This document shows positions 32,852 through 42,539 of a stretch of DNA of 51,446 nucleotides, in pieces. Position 1 is the first letter of the stretch; every line of letters begins with the position of its first letter. The stretch spans positions 1 to 51,446 of the forward strand of contig NZ_CP027195.1 in NCBI RefSeq assembly GCF_002970935.1. The letters are read 5' to 3'. This DNA comes from Lactobacillus sp. CBA3606 (GTDB taxonomy: Bacteria; Bacillota; Bacilli; Lactobacillales; Lactobacillaceae). Under the pieces are notes generated by a model that was given only the letters and a program-made list of their open reading frames with translations, ran no database searches and was not told where the DNA came from. A program made the position numbers and the translations under genes.

Positions 32852-34909
32852 ATGGCAATTTTCCATATGAGTTTTCAAAATATAAGCGCAGGAAAAATGC
32901 GTAGTGCTGTTGCTAGTGCGAGTTATAGAAGTGGTGAAAAGTTATTCGATCAAAAAGAAGGTCGAAGCTATTTTTATGGTCGGTCAGTCATGCCAGAAAG
33001 CTTTATTTTGACACCAAAGAATGCGCCAGAATGGGCGAGTGATAGAGAGAAATTATGGAATGAAGTCGAAAGAAAAGATCGGCGAGCAAATTCACGCTAT
33101 GCAAAAGAGTTTAACGTGGCTTTACCAGTTGAATTAAGTGAAGACGAACAGAAAGAATTATTGACAAAATATGTACAAGAAAATTTTGTTGATGATGGTA
33201 TGGTAGCCGATGTGGCAATTCATCGCGATCACCCAGATAATCCACACGCTCATGTGATGTTAACTAACCGTCCATTTAACCCAGACGGAACGTGGGGAAT
33301 TAAAAGTAGAAAAGAATATATATTAGATGAAAAAGGGAATAAAACATATACAAAAAGTGGGTATGCAAGAAATAGAAAAATATGGCTAACTGATTGGGAT
33401 AAAAAAGAAAAAATAACTGAATGGCGTCACAATTGGGCTACCGCTGTTAATCAAGTTTTAGAAGCTAAAAATTTACCAGACCGTATTAGTGAAAAATCAT
33501 ATGAAGAACAAGGAATTGATGAAGTGGCAACACAACACGAGGGTATCAATTCACAGAAAGAAAAACGCCAAGAATTTAATCAAAATGTTAAGCAACAACG
33601 ACAAGCAAAAGCAGAAGCAAAAAATGCTAATGAAAAAATCCATAATGAACGCCGTATGCAAACCTTACAGCGCCATTATTCATTTGATGAAAAACGACTG
33701 GTTGCACAGTTAAGTAATCGACTAAAAACATTTGTTAGCTTAGAGAACCTAGATGAGAAACAACGTATGCTGTTTAATTGGAAAAATAGTGCCATGATTA
33801 AGCAAGCAGTAGGGGAAGATGTGACTAAACAATTAGTTACAATTACACAACAAGAAAAGTCACTATCAGAAGCCAATCAATTATTGGATAAAGTCGTTAA
33901 TCGAACCGTTTCAAAACTTTATCCTGACGTTGATTTTGAGCAAATAACAATGGCAGAAAAACGGGAGTTAGTTAAGGAGACGGACAGCGAACAAAGGGTA
34001 TTTACAGGAGATGAACTAAAAGACCGTTTAGCCATGATAAGAACAAACATTATCAACCAACAGGTTCTGACGTTTACAAAGCGCCCATTTGCTAGTTGGT
34101 TAATGCTTGAAAAACAAGAACAGCGAGCTAAGGAAACTATTAGTGATATTTTGGCTAATAAAGGTTACCAACTAGCAGATATTAAGCGTACAAAAGGTAC
34201 TCTGTTAAGTGACTTTGATGAGAAACAACAAGCTGTTTTAAAGAAGAATATCAAAGAACTTTCAGCAATAAATGAGACTAAACAAGTGGTTGATACGCAA
34301 TATAACAACGTATTAAGTAAGACTTTCCCTGATATGAGCCTTGATCAAGTCAAAATGACTGAAAAAGAACGCCTATATACAGCAGTTGTTTATTATAATC
34401 CTGAACTTAAATCACTCGAAAAGCGTGATTTAGATCAGTTGAGAAATAATCCGCCTGTTCAATTCACGACCCAGGAACATGCCCAGGGACTTGCTTATCT
34501 AAGCGGACAGGTTAAATCTGATGAGATTCAAAACGCTAATTTGTTACGTGTATTGAAGAATAGGGGGACACAACAGTTATTCATTGGGGAAGCAGGACAA
34601 GATAAAAAGATTTCTGCTAAGCAACTTGAGCAGGCTAAGCAGGCAGTAAAGCAACATAATCAAAAGAATGATGATTTCCGAAAAGAGAATATGCCTGATT
34701 ATCGAGCCGTTAATTATAACGAAAATACCCCAGCAAACTATATGAACAAATTATTGTCAGATACCTTAATGAGCTTACTTTACGAGAATGGACAAGACCA
34801 CGAACTTAACAGACAAAAGAAAGCACAAAAAGAATTAGAATACGAACTGGATAAAAAGAAGCGTCAACATCAGAAGCACAGTCGCCACAGTGGCACAATC
34901 CATAGATAG
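32852..34909 (+). CDS. mobA: MobA/MobL-family relaxase (MobQ type)
   Basis: A 685-residue relaxase. The N-terminal ~220 residues carry the MobA/MobL signature: catalytic Tyr near residue 25 (SASYRSGE) and the metal-binding HPDNPHAH motif (His 127, 132 and 134). The C-terminal two thirds are charged and helical, without helicase motifs, unlike TraI/TraA of larger systems. It nicks oriT, stays bound to the 5' end and is pumped with the strand into the recipient. AAAGGAG lies 8 nt before the ATG. Confidence 0.93.
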   Translation: MAIFHMSFQNISAGKMRSAVASASYRSGEKLFDQKEGRSYFYGRSVMPESFILTPKNAPEWASDREKLWNEVERKDRRANSRYAKEFNVALPVELSEDEQKELLTKYVQENFVDDGMVADVAIHRDHPDNPHAHVMLTNRPFNPDGTWGIKSRKEYILDEKGNKTYTKSGYARNRKIWLTDWDKKEKITEWRHNWATAVNQVLEAKNLPDRISEKSYEEQGIDEVATQHEGINSQKEKRQEFNQNVKQQRQAKAEAKNANEKIHNERRMQTLQRHYSFDEKRLVAQLSNRLKTFVSLENLDEKQRMLFNWKNSAMIKQAVGEDVTKQLVTITQQEKSLSEANQLLDKVVNRTVSKLYPDVDFEQITMAEKRELVKETDSEQRVFTGDELKDRLAMIRTNIINQQVLTFTKRPFASWLMLEKQEQRAKETISDILANKGYQLADIKRTKGTLLSDFDEKQQAVLKKNIKELSAINETKQVVDTQYNNVLSKTFPDMSLDQVKMTEKERLYTAVVYYNPELKSLEKRDLDQLRNNPPVQFTTQEHAQGLAYLSGQVKSDEIQNANLLRVLKNRGTQQLFIGEAGQDKKISAKQLEQAKQAVKQHNQKNDDFRKENMPDYRAVNYNENTPANYMNKLLSDTLMSLLYENGQDHELNRQKKAQKELEYELDKKKRQHQKHSRHSGTIHR

Positions 34910-34946
34910 GCTAGGTGTAAGATAGATGTAATGAAAAAGAAAAAAT

Positions 34947-34981
34947 AAATGGTTACAACGTAACCATTTTTGTGATATAAT
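34947..34981 (+). promoter_or_regulatory. Promoter of the tra/trs operon with an overlapping dyad
   Basis: TTACAA (34953-34958) and TATAAT (34976-34981) are exactly 17 bp apart. A dyad with 10-bp arms (34947-34956 and 34960-34969, centre AAC) overlaps the -35, so a dimeric repressor binding here would block the promoter. The first gene encodes a DNA-binding protein that may be that repressor. Confidence 0.7.
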
Positions 34982-35015
34982 GTATTCATACAAATAAAGA
35001 AAGGAGGGATAGCAT

Positions 35016-35309
35016 TTGAAAAATAGCAACGAGTGGCACACATTAGCGGAGGCTAGCCGAATTTTAGGAAAAAATGACCGCTATGTGAGTAATTGGATAA
35101 AGCGTCATGATGATTTCCCCAAGCCAATGCTAATGGATATTTCAGGTAAGAAAATCATTCATGATAAAGGTATTCAATGGATTTCTGAACACACAAAAAA
35201 AGAGGGCGTCCTCAAAAGCAAGGTTAGTGCTATTGAGGATAAATTCCTAAAATTGACGGTTTTAGGAAAACACCCTAACATACCATTTTACATGTGTATG
35301 AATGGATAG
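35016..35309 (+). CDS. Small helix-turn-helix DNA-binding protein, first gene of the tra operon
   Basis: A 97-residue protein with a MerR/excisionase-like helix-turn-helix (LAEASRILGKNDRYVSNWIK, residues ~9-28) and a basic C-terminal half. It starts at a TTG (35016), 7 nt after AAGGAGGG. Similar small HTH proteins (TraN-like) occur in Gram-positive conjugative plasmids, where they bind near oriT or control tra expression. The dyad in its own promoter is an obvious candidate target. Confidence 0.7.
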   Translation: MKNSNEWHTLAEASRILGKNDRYVSNWIKRHDDFPKPMLMDISGKKIIHDKGIQWISEHTKKEGVLKSKVSAIEDKFLKLTVLGKHPNIPFYMCMNG

Positions 35310-35348
35310 GCTAGATATACTTAATAACCATTTAAAGGGGGTGGCGCA

Positions 35349-35963
35349 ATGAAGATAGAGAACTGGCAAGATGTGGACGAACATTTGGTAGTTGATAATG
35401 ACAAAGCAATTATTGTTAAGGATTCAAAACTACTGGATAATCCCGAAGCGTTAAAAACCGAAATGCAAAGAAGCGGTAAGCCAGTCACAGAAGTTAGAAG
35501 TAAGTTAGTTCAGAAGTCAGTCAAAAGTAGGGTCAAAACCGATCCAATAAAAATCAGTGCTTGGTTTGACCGTAAACATGAGAGTGACAATGCTCAAAAA
35601 GCCGAAAAGCTGGTAAGTAATAAGCCAACTCATCAATATAAGCAAATCAAAAATGAAATGACCTTTTTTGGTGAGAGCTTCTTGGAAGGCTTCTTAGGCT
35701 TCTATGGCTTAGAAGTTGATAACGCCTTAGGACGTTACGAACATAATTTGCATGTCTTAGAGACACAAGAGTTAGGAAGTTCTGAAAAAGAATATTACTT
35801 AGCTCAAGTTAAGTCAGGCGAGCTAAAACAGGTAACCAAAAGCTTACCAAATCGGGAAATTGCTGAAGAAGAACTAAACAAATTCTATCAGCGTGAACCA
35901 GAAGAAACGCAAGCAGAACAAATTCAATTACGAACATCAGAAGACGATAGGAAGGAGGAATAA
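35349..35963 (+). CDS. Conjugation operon protein of unknown function (TrsA position)
   Basis: A 204-residue soluble, charged protein with no membrane segment or recognisable catalytic motif. It follows a strong GGGGGTGG site and is followed by the pilin-like gene after 1 bp. Its place at the head of the transfer genes matches trsA/traA-like genes of related plasmids, but I cannot confirm this from sequence. The C-terminal tail is rich in Glu and Gln. Confidence 0.6.
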   Translation: MKIENWQDVDEHLVVDNDKAIIVKDSKLLDNPEALKTEMQRSGKPVTEVRSKLVQKSVKSRVKTDPIKISAWFDRKHESDNAQKAEKLVSNKPTHQYKQIKNEMTFFGESFLEGFLGFYGLEVDNALGRYEHNLHVLETQELGSSEKEYYLAQVKSGELKQVTKSLPNREIAEEELNKFYQREPEETQAEQIQLRTSEDDRKEE

Positions 35964-35964
35964 C

Positions 35965-36300
35965 ATGAAGTTCAGCAAAGTAAAAGCGTTAGCAACTACT
36001 GGAGCCACCACAATTTACTTGGGATTGATGAACGCTCAGGTCGTCTTTGCCGCAGACGGTGGCGAAGTTAAAAGTAAGTTAACTCAAGCTGGTAAGACGA
36101 TTCAAGGTATTTTAACCGGGTTAGTCGTTTTAGTCGGGATTTGTGTCGCACTATTTATTATTATCAAAAGAATGCCTGACGCAGACGACCCGCGGGAAAA
36201 ATCAGAAGTTTACCACGCGGTTGGTCGAGTAGCTGGTTTAGTTGCCTTGGCGGCGGCCATTATCTGGATCTTACCTTGGGTTTACAGTCTATTTACCTAA
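35965..36300 (+). CDS. CagC/VirB2-like type IV secretion protein (pilin-like)
   Basis: A 111-residue protein. The N-terminal signal peptide ends around residue 29 (AQVVFA before ADGGE), then come two hydrophobic segments (ILTGLVVLVGICVALFIII and VAGLVALAAAIIWILPWVY) separated by a charged loop. This is the layout of CagC-family proteins, regarded as VirB2-pilin analogues in Gram-positive systems. AGGAGG precedes the ATG at 35965; it is 1 bp from the preceding stop. Confidence 0.82.
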   Translation: MKFSKVKALATTGATTIYLGLMNAQVVFAADGGEVKSKLTQAGKTIQGILTGLVVLVGICVALFIIIKRMPDADDPREKSEVYHAVGRVAGLVALAAAIIWILPWVYSLFT

Positions 36301-36320
36301 TTTAAAAAGGAGCCTGCCAA

Positions 36321-36683
36321 ATGAAGAAAGGAAAAGAATTTATCTTCCCAGAAAACGTGGATAAAGATTACGGGATCTGGAAAGACTACACCTTGAAGGA
36401 TTTTGGCTATGCGGCGCTGGCAGGACTAGTGGGCTTAATTTTTATTGCGATCCCACCCTATGGTTTGATCTTAGTCCTGATAAAAATAGTGATTGTTGTC
36501 TTAGCCATGACGATTGTCATGGCTATTTTAACAATTCGGCCAGTTGCGGCGCGGAAGAATATTAAAGTGCGGGATAACTTTAAGCTGAAACGCCGCTATG
36601 CCAATGGTCAGAAACTGTTTTATTTAAAACCGAAGAAGCGAGGTGAACTAAATGCGTTTGAAGAAGAACAAAACCGCCAATAA
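36321..36683 (+). CDS. VirB3/PrgI-like inner membrane protein (TrsC position)
   Basis: A 120-residue protein with two closely spaced membrane segments (YAALAGLVGLIFIAIPPYGL and ILVLIKIVIVVLAMTIVMAI) flanked by a short N-terminal and a basic C-terminal soluble part, as in VirB3/PrgI proteins. It lies directly before the VirB4-type genes, where VirB3 is expected; its end overlaps trsD by 32 bp. Confidence 0.75.
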   Translation: MKKGKEFIFPENVDKDYGIWKDYTLKDFGYAALAGLVGLIFIAIPPYGLILVLIKIVIVVLAMTIVMAILTIRPVAARKNIKVRDNFKLKRRYANGQKLFYLKPKKRGELNAFEEEQNRQ

Positions 36684-37311
36684 ATCAGCCAGGCTAGATT
36701 GGGATTACCAACCGCCCAAAATCAATGGTGGCAAAGAAACCATTGATGACATGAGCTTGGTGGTGGGTATGTATGGTAATTACGAAGTTACCAAAACGGG
36801 TAATCTCGTTGGCATTTTGGAAGTTAGTGGGATCAACCTTGATCTACTTAATGAAACCGAACAGCAAGACGTCTTTGAGGACTATGGCGCCTTTCTCATG
36901 AGTACGTTAGGCGAAGGGGTTGATGACACCTTACAGTTCTTAGAGCCGACAATTCCCGTCAATATGACAGCTTATCTCAATGGTCTCAAGCGGCGGTATC
37001 TCGCTTTACAAAAAGATCACCCCGAGCAACAGTTCAAAATCCAGCTCATAGCCAGTTATTTGGACCACTTTACTAAAGTCCAAGAATCCAAAAACATGAC
37101 AACTAAGCAACATCTGCTAATCGTTAAGGTGCCAATTAAAGACAAAAGTGTTAAGAGCTTAAACCTAGCGGTCACTCATTTAGACGAAAAGATCGAACAG
37201 ATTAAACGAGACATTGAAAATGCGTTAACGGATTTTGATGTGACGGCCAAAGTGTTGACTAGTCAAGAAGTCCAGGAGATCTTAAAGAACTTAATCAATT
37301 TCAATGGATAG
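36652..37311 (+). CDS. trsD: TrsD/TraD-family conjugation protein (detached VirB4-type N-terminal domain)
   Basis: A 219-residue soluble protein that resembles the N-terminal accessory domain of VirB4-type proteins (VGMYGNYEVTKTGNLVGILE, and DIENALTDFDVTAKVLTSQE near the end). In pSK41-like systems TrsD precedes the TrsE ATPase and this order is seen here. It overlaps the previous gene by 32 bp with a GAGGTG site, and ends 11 bp before trsE. No ATPase motif of its own. Confidence 0.78.
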   Translation: MRLKKNKTANKSARLDWDYQPPKINGGKETIDDMSLVVGMYGNYEVTKTGNLVGILEVSGINLDLLNETEQQDVFEDYGAFLMSTLGEGVDDTLQFLEPTIPVNMTAYLNGLKRRYLALQKDHPEQQFKIQLIASYLDHFTKVQESKNMTTKQHLLIVKVPIKDKSVKSLNLAVTHLDEKIEQIKRDIENALTDFDVTAKVLTSQEVQEILKNLINFNG

Positions 37312-37322
37312 GGGGAAACAAA

Positions 37323-39341
37323 ATGAATTTTGGTGATAAAGTCATTGACTTATTCATGCCAACTAAAAAAGAGCATAACCAAGGCAACAGCGACCAAACG
37401 GGTAGTAAGCCCAAACCGGAGGTTGAGGATTTTACCGAGCTGATTGATCGCGATAGCTTGCATTCACTATTCCCGTTTAGCTGGGAACAGTACCCCACCT
37501 ACGTCCAGTCGGGCGAGAATTTTATTCGGGTGTTAGCGATTGCCGACTATCCTAAGCGGGTGTATGGCAACTGGTTATCGGAGTTAAAGCGCAAAAAAGG
37601 CGTTATCGATATTGTGCAATATATCGACAGCGCCAGTAACAATTCAATGATTACCTATTACAAGAAGACGATTCAAAACAAGGAAGCGCAGAAGTTAAAT
37701 ACGTTCGACCCGTATAAAAAGAAAATTCTGCAAAACTATATTGATTCAGCCAACATGCAACTAGATAAATACCTAGATAATTCTACCACATTTGTCTACC
37801 AACACATGCTAGTTTATTTACGGGCAAATAGTTTAGCAGAACTAGACGACTTAACCGAAAACGTTAAGAATACGTTGATTAAGTTGCAAATGAAACCTTT
37901 AGTACCAGTTAAAGCAACTTTCCAAGCTTTTTGGTCAACAATGCCGATTAATGAAAACTTAATGAGTGATTATACGTATAAGGAAAGCAATACCGAGGTT
38001 GCTAGCTCAATGTTTCCATTTGACGACGCAGAAATTCTAGACCTGAAACCAAGAAGTGATATTGAGGGTGTCAACAAGGACACAAATAGTTTAATTGCAG
38101 TTGATATGTTGGATCGTAACAAGACCTTGAACCAGAATATGGTTGTTATTGGTACTTCCGGTGTGGGTAAAACAACCTACATGATCCAGAAGATTTTAAG
38201 ATATGCCATTCAAGACTATCAAATTTATATCATTGATCCAGAAAATGAATATACCAAAATTGTCGAATCCCTAGGTGGGGCAGTCCTGCACCTAACTTCT
38301 AATGCTAAGTACAAAATTAATCCAATGCAAATCTTTTCCGAGGAGATTTTGAGTGCTGATGAAGCCGTGACAAATCTTGATGAATTGGTAAAAGATAAAA
38401 TTCAACGTCTGAAAGGTTTCTTTGAAGTCCTTAAAACCGGGATTACCCAAGTTGAGCTGGCAATCCTTGATGATGTCGTTAAACAAGCTTACGTCAACAG
38501 TGGCGTTTTGAAATATAGCCGCTTAAAAGAGATTAAAGACGATCAGTGGCCGACCTTATCCAATGTTTATGACGAGTTGGAAAAACTGGCAGATAAGGAC
38601 GCCGACAAATTCAATCGGGTTAAAGACTTCTACTACATCTTAGGTAGTTATACCCATGGTTCTAACAGCCTATTTGACGGCCACACCAACGTCAACCTAA
38701 AGGGAAAGATCATTTCTTTTGATCTAAAACCCCTACAAAGTGAACAGGAAGTCCAATCAGCGGCTTATCTGAATACCTTCCAGTATTTGTGGGACGAAAT
38801 CACCAAAGATCGGCATAGCCGCAAAAAGTTATTTGTTGATGAATTTCACTTTTTGACCTTGCACAAAGCGGCCGCCACCTTTTTCCACCAAGCATACAAG
38901 CGGTTTAGAAAGTACAATGCCGGAGCCATTGCCGGAACGCAGCAAATCCAAGATGTGATTGAGGGAACAACTGATACCGGGCAGAACATTGGTGAAGCCA
39001 TTATTGGAAACTCCTACACCAAAGTATTCTTTGGTCTTGACGGTAAAGGCGTTGATGATGTGATTACCAAATTGCGTATGACGTTCTCGGATAAAGAAAA
39101 GAAGCTACTAGAACGCCGTAGGCAAGGTGAAGCCCTGATGATTTATGGTAGCCAACGTGCCTTTATGAAAGTCGAGTTGACCGAAGAAGAATTGCGGTTA
39201 ATTGATCCCGAAGCTTACCAAGAAAAATACAACCGTGAGACAGCCGAACAACCGGATTATCAAAAGCGCGTGGTCTTAACACCTAGTGAGATTGACGCCT
39301 TAACCACTACCGAAGAGGAAGGAGGGACTTTAAATGAGTAA
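37323..39341 (+). CDS. trsE: VirB4-type conjugation ATPase (TrsE)
   Basis: A 672-residue ATPase. The N-terminal ~240 residues are the CagE/TrbE/VirB4 domain; the C-terminal P-loop domain has Walker A GTSGVGKTT (~277-285), then YIIDPENEY, and Walker B KLFVDEFHFL with FRKYNAGAIAGTQQIQDV downstream, as in VirB4 proteins. It energises assembly of the secretion channel at the inner face of the membrane. Full length for the family. It overlaps the next gene by 8 bp, consistent with coupling. Confidence 0.93.
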   Translation: MNFGDKVIDLFMPTKKEHNQGNSDQTGSKPKPEVEDFTELIDRDSLHSLFPFSWEQYPTYVQSGENFIRVLAIADYPKRVYGNWLSELKRKKGVIDIVQYIDSASNNSMITYYKKTIQNKEAQKLNTFDPYKKKILQNYIDSANMQLDKYLDNSTTFVYQHMLVYLRANSLAELDDLTENVKNTLIKLQMKPLVPVKATFQAFWSTMPINENLMSDYTYKESNTEVASSMFPFDDAEILDLKPRSDIEGVNKDTNSLIAVDMLDRNKTLNQNMVVIGTSGVGKTTYMIQKILRYAIQDYQIYIIDPENEYTKIVESLGGAVLHLTSNAKYKINPMQIFSEEILSADEAVTNLDELVKDKIQRLKGFFEVLKTGITQVELAILDDVVKQAYVNSGVLKYSRLKEIKDDQWPTLSNVYDELEKLADKDADKFNRVKDFYYILGSYTHGSNSLFDGHTNVNLKGKIISFDLKPLQSEQEVQSAAYLNTFQYLWDEITKDRHSRKKLFVDEFHFLTLHKAAATFFHQAYKRFRKYNAGAIAGTQQIQDVIEGTTDTGQNIGEAIIGNSYTKVFFGLDGKGVDDVITKLRMTFSDKEKKLLERRRQGEALMIYGSQRAFMKVELTEEELRLIDPEAYQEKYNRETAEQPDYQKRVVLTPSEIDALTTTEEEGGTLNE

Positions 39342-40752
39342 ATCAAATCAGTTATTAAATATCGAAGTTGGGACTTTCAAACGACTGGGGAACAAGTTAA
39401 TTCTCGAACTCAATCACAATCAGTTTCGATATGACCAGTTGAGTGAGCTAAACGAATTAAAGCAAGCTGATTCCAATTTCTTACAGTTGGTTAACGTGGT
39501 TGAGCAAGATCAGAAGGTCGTTTTAACTTATACCTTGCCAGATAAGGTCAGATCATTAAAGGAATTACCGCAGGAAAATAAGGCGATCCGGGCAGCCATT
39601 GCCAAGAAAATTATGGCGCAAAAGGTGGTTGCTGATAGCCAGTATCACATTGCGTTGAACCCAGCTAACCTCTGGTATTACCCCATGCAACATGTTTGGT
39701 ACGCCTATCGGGCAAATGAACTCATGCCCTATGATGACAAGCACAGCAATTTAGCTAAATACAAAGCGCTGATTCTATTTTGTTTGACGGGGACGCCCTA
39801 TGAACGGCTACTAAGCAATCCTAAAGAAGCCCTAGCTAAACACCCGGACGACTATTTACAACAAGTAGCTAAAGCTACGTCGTTAAATGAGTTAACGGAA
39901 GTGGTTAACAGCATTGAGGACTTTGTGAGCTATCACGAATGGCAGGAAGTTGAAACGGCCCAGCAGAAAACCAAACAACGTTTATGGTTGAGCGTGGCCG
40001 GGGTGGCGATTGTGGCCGTTTTGGCCGTCGGCTTAGTCCATAAAAGTGACGAACGAAAGTATCAATCTCTAGCCGACCAAAGTCAAACCCAAGTTACTCG
40101 GTTAAAATACAGTAACCAAATTCAAATGGCCTTAAACAATCATCAATGGTCAAAAGCCAAGAAAGCTATGCAAAAAGCCAATTATAGTGAGACCCGTCAG
40201 GCTCAAACATTCTTGAAACACAAACAATACCAGCAAGCCTTGAATGTTGACCCAAGTCAGTTGAACAAAATTATAAATACTGCTTACGACAACAAAGATA
40301 GCAGTCAAGTGGCCGATTGGCAGTTACCAACTAAGGCGACGAGTAAGCAAAAAGATCAATTGAAACTCGAAAAAGCGATTGTTAATTATGATACCAATAC
40401 GCTTAATAACCAATTATCCTTTACGACGAACGCTGATGTTTTATTGAGAATGGGACAAGCTTTCCTCGCCCATAATGATACGCAAGACGCCCAGACCGTC
40501 CAAACCAAATTAGCCGGTGTGAATAGTCCTAAAGCTAAGTATTTGAAAGCCCTGTTAAGTCTCAATGCCGCTAAGAACGAAGTTAGTGACGCCCAAAAGA
40601 AGTTAGATGACGCCAACAAGATTGATGGCAGTAAAGATAAGGACAAAGACAAGAAGGTGGATTCGGCTAAGTCGGACTTAAAGAACGCGCAGAGTGACCA
40701 ATCAGCAGCGCAAGATAAAGTTGATAAGGCAAAGCAAAAAGTAGGTGCTTAA
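39334..40752 (+). CDS. trsF: TrsF-like membrane protein with an EssB/pseudokinase-like N-terminal domain
   Basis: A 472-residue protein with one membrane segment near residues 215-235 (LWLSVAGVAIVAVLAVGLV). The cytoplasmic N-terminal half (FRYDQLSELNELKQADSNFL, then HIALNPANLWYYPMQHVWY) has the look of the pseudokinase-like domain of type VII secretion protein EssB/YukC. The outer half is helical and Gln/Asp-rich and ends in a coil of Lys/Asp repeats. It probably bridges the VirB4 ATPase and the envelope part. The EssB relation is a visual judgement. Confidence 0.72.
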   Translation: MSKSNQLLNIEVGTFKRLGNKLILELNHNQFRYDQLSELNELKQADSNFLQLVNVVEQDQKVVLTYTLPDKVRSLKELPQENKAIRAAIAKKIMAQKVVADSQYHIALNPANLWYYPMQHVWYAYRANELMPYDDKHSNLAKYKALILFCLTGTPYERLLSNPKEALAKHPDDYLQQVAKATSLNELTEVVNSIEDFVSYHEWQEVETAQQKTKQRLWLSVAGVAIVAVLAVGLVHKSDERKYQSLADQSQTQVTRLKYSNQIQMALNNHQWSKAKKAMQKANYSETRQAQTFLKHKQYQQALNVDPSQLNKIINTAYDNKDSSQVADWQLPTKATSKQKDQLKLEKAIVNYDTNTLNNQLSFTTNADVLLRMGQAFLAHNDTQDAQTVQTKLAGVNSPKAKYLKALLSLNAAKNEVSDAQKKLDDANKIDGSKDKDKDKKVDSAKSDLKNAQSDQSAAQDKVDKAKQKVGA

Positions 40753-40753
40753 C

Positions 40754-41908
40754 ATGGGACTAGCCTATGAATTTCAAAAGAAAAAAGTCAAATTCATATT
40801 ATATGGTATCGTAGGCTTTTTCATAGCAATTATATTGATAATTGCAGGATTAACAGGAGATTTAGAAGAAAATTGTGGAGATGATACCACATCAAGCCAA
40901 GTTACCAATTTAGACAATAAAGGTATGGAAGAAAATGCCAAAAATATCTATGCGCACTGGAAACAGAAGTATGGTGCGACCCCACAAGCGGCCGCTGGAA
41001 TTTTAGGTGTTTTGCAACTAGAAAGTCGCCTTGATCCTAACTCTGTTAATTCAAGTTCGGGAGCTACTGGTTTAGCCCAATGGTTAGGTGGTCGGAAGGA
41101 TAAGTTGGAAGACTTAGCCCACAAAGAAAACAAACCAGCGACGAATCTCGGCGTGCAGTTGGACTATCTCGATCAAGAATTGAACAGTAGTTACTATGCG
41201 TCAAACAAGCAGATATTTAAATATACAGATGTGCACAAAGCGACGAAATCCTGGTTAATGGATTATGAAGGCATGAGTAAGAACCCGGAACAATGGTATT
41301 TAAGCCAAAGATACGGGTATGCCGATCACTGGTATTCCGTGTTCGGGGCGAGTGATCCAGTGGCTGGTAATACTTTAGATAATGCGAGTTCGGGAGACCT
41401 GACCGAGCTAGGTTGCGATAGTGACCCAAGCTATTCCGGTGGGAGTATTGTTAAAAACGCGGAAAGTATGAAGGGCGACTTCTATTATGTTCAAACCCAC
41501 CCCAGCCCCGATTTAGGCAGTGATTTAAAGAATCCCAGCAAAACTGGTGGAACTGATTGTTCAGGCTTTGTCTGGTTAGCGCTTAATAAAGCTGGTTACA
41601 AGGTACCGGCTAACATGGGCTGGTTTACCGGCACCATGGCAAGTGACGCCAAAGGCAGTCATCAATATCTGAAACAGATCAGTGAAAATGACGCCAAAGC
41701 CGGCGATATTGTGATTGTTAATCAAGGTGCCGGGGCCGGGAACAATGGGCACACCGCAATCTTGTTAGACAAGTGGCAAGGCAAAGCCACCAAAATCATT
41801 GAGCAAGGTGGTGTCGGCGACAAGGTTAACGAAAGCACATTTGGCACCGCGTTTTATAGCTTATTGAACGGTAGCGATGTGACGTTAGCCCGGCCAATCA
41901 AGAAGTAA
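40754..41908 (+). CDS. trsG: Two-domain peptidoglycan hydrolase of the transfer apparatus (TrsG)
   Basis: About 384 residues. After an N-terminal membrane anchor (ILYGIVGFFIAIILIIAGL), a lysozyme-like domain of phage-tail type is seen (AAGILGVLQLESRLDPNSV, with the catalytic Glu in LES, and GLAQWLGGRKDKL), then a linker and a C-terminal NlpC/P60-type domain with the Cys in GGTDCSGFV and the His in NNGHTAILL. It opens the cell wall for the channel. ATG at 40754, 6 nt after TAGGTG; a GTG at 40745 is possible. Confidence 0.9.
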   Translation: MGLAYEFQKKKVKFILYGIVGFFIAIILIIAGLTGDLEENCGDDTTSSQVTNLDNKGMEENAKNIYAHWKQKYGATPQAAAGILGVLQLESRLDPNSVNSSSGATGLAQWLGGRKDKLEDLAHKENKPATNLGVQLDYLDQELNSSYYASNKQIFKYTDVHKATKSWLMDYEGMSKNPEQWYLSQRYGYADHWYSVFGASDPVAGNTLDNASSGDLTELGCDSDPSYSGGSIVKNAESMKGDFYYVQTHPSPDLGSDLKNPSKTGGTDCSGFVWLALNKAGYKVPANMGWFTGTMASDAKGSHQYLKQISENDAKAGDIVIVNQGAGAGNNGHTAILLDKWQGKATKIIEQGGVGDKVNESTFGTAFYSLLNGSDVTLARPIKK

Positions 41909-41921
41909 GGAGGACGAGTAA

Positions 41922-42539
41922 ATGAAACGCAGCATGGTTTTAAGTATTGCGATTGGTAGTTTGATCTTAGTTATGTCATTAGGGGCGAATGCCTATCAGC
42001 ATAGCCAAATTAAGCAGGCACAACAACAGATCAGTCGCTTACAACAACAGAAGCGTCAAGTTAACCAGCAATTGACTAAAGCCAACCAACAAAAGCAGTT
42101 ATTGAGCACCCAAATTGACAGCTATAAGACCTACCAAAATAATAAAGACAAAAGTCAGGCTGAATTGAGCTTTAATACGGTAGTCACCAAGTTCTTTAAG
42201 GTCATGAATAACTTTAAGCCCAAGACCTACGGCCAGCGTAAAGATGGCGTGAAAGACTTGATTTCCGACAAGTTGTACCAGCAATACTTTTCAAATAAGG
42301 GCACGTATGGTGATAGCAATAGTGTTTCAGCTAAGTTAAATCAACTGAACCTGTATACGCAAAGTAAGCAGGGGCAAAATATGAAAGGCTTGGCCGTTGT
42401 CAGTTACGAAAGTAAGAGTGGCGACAACGACTGGCAAAAGGCAACGGTGCTTTATCAAGTGACTTTCGATACCACCACGAATCGAATCACTAATGTACAA
42501 AATCTTGGAAACAGTTTTAAAGCAAGTGACCTTGATTAA
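41922..42539 (+). CDS. Conjugation protein with membrane anchor and coiled coil (TrsH position)
   Basis: A 205-residue protein: an N-terminal membrane segment (MVLSIAIGSLILVMSLGANA), a Gln-rich coiled coil (QISRLQQQKRQVNQQLTKAN), and a C-terminal domain resembling the small NTF2-like/VirB8-like fold of conjugation proteins (FNTVVTKFFKVMNNFKPKTY, ATVLYQVTFDTTTN). A VirB8-like role as a channel scaffold is inferred from layout. GGAGG lies 8 nt before the ATG; 13 bp after trsG. Confidence 0.65.
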   Translation: MKRSMVLSIAIGSLILVMSLGANAYQHSQIKQAQQQISRLQQQKRQVNQQLTKANQQKQLLSTQIDSYKTYQNNKDKSQAELSFNTVVTKFFKVMNNFKPKTYGQRKDGVKDLISDKLYQQYFSNKGTYGDSNSVSAKLNQLNLYTQSKQGQNMKGLAVVSYESKSGDNDWQKATVLYQVTFDTTTNRITNVQNLGNSFKASDLD

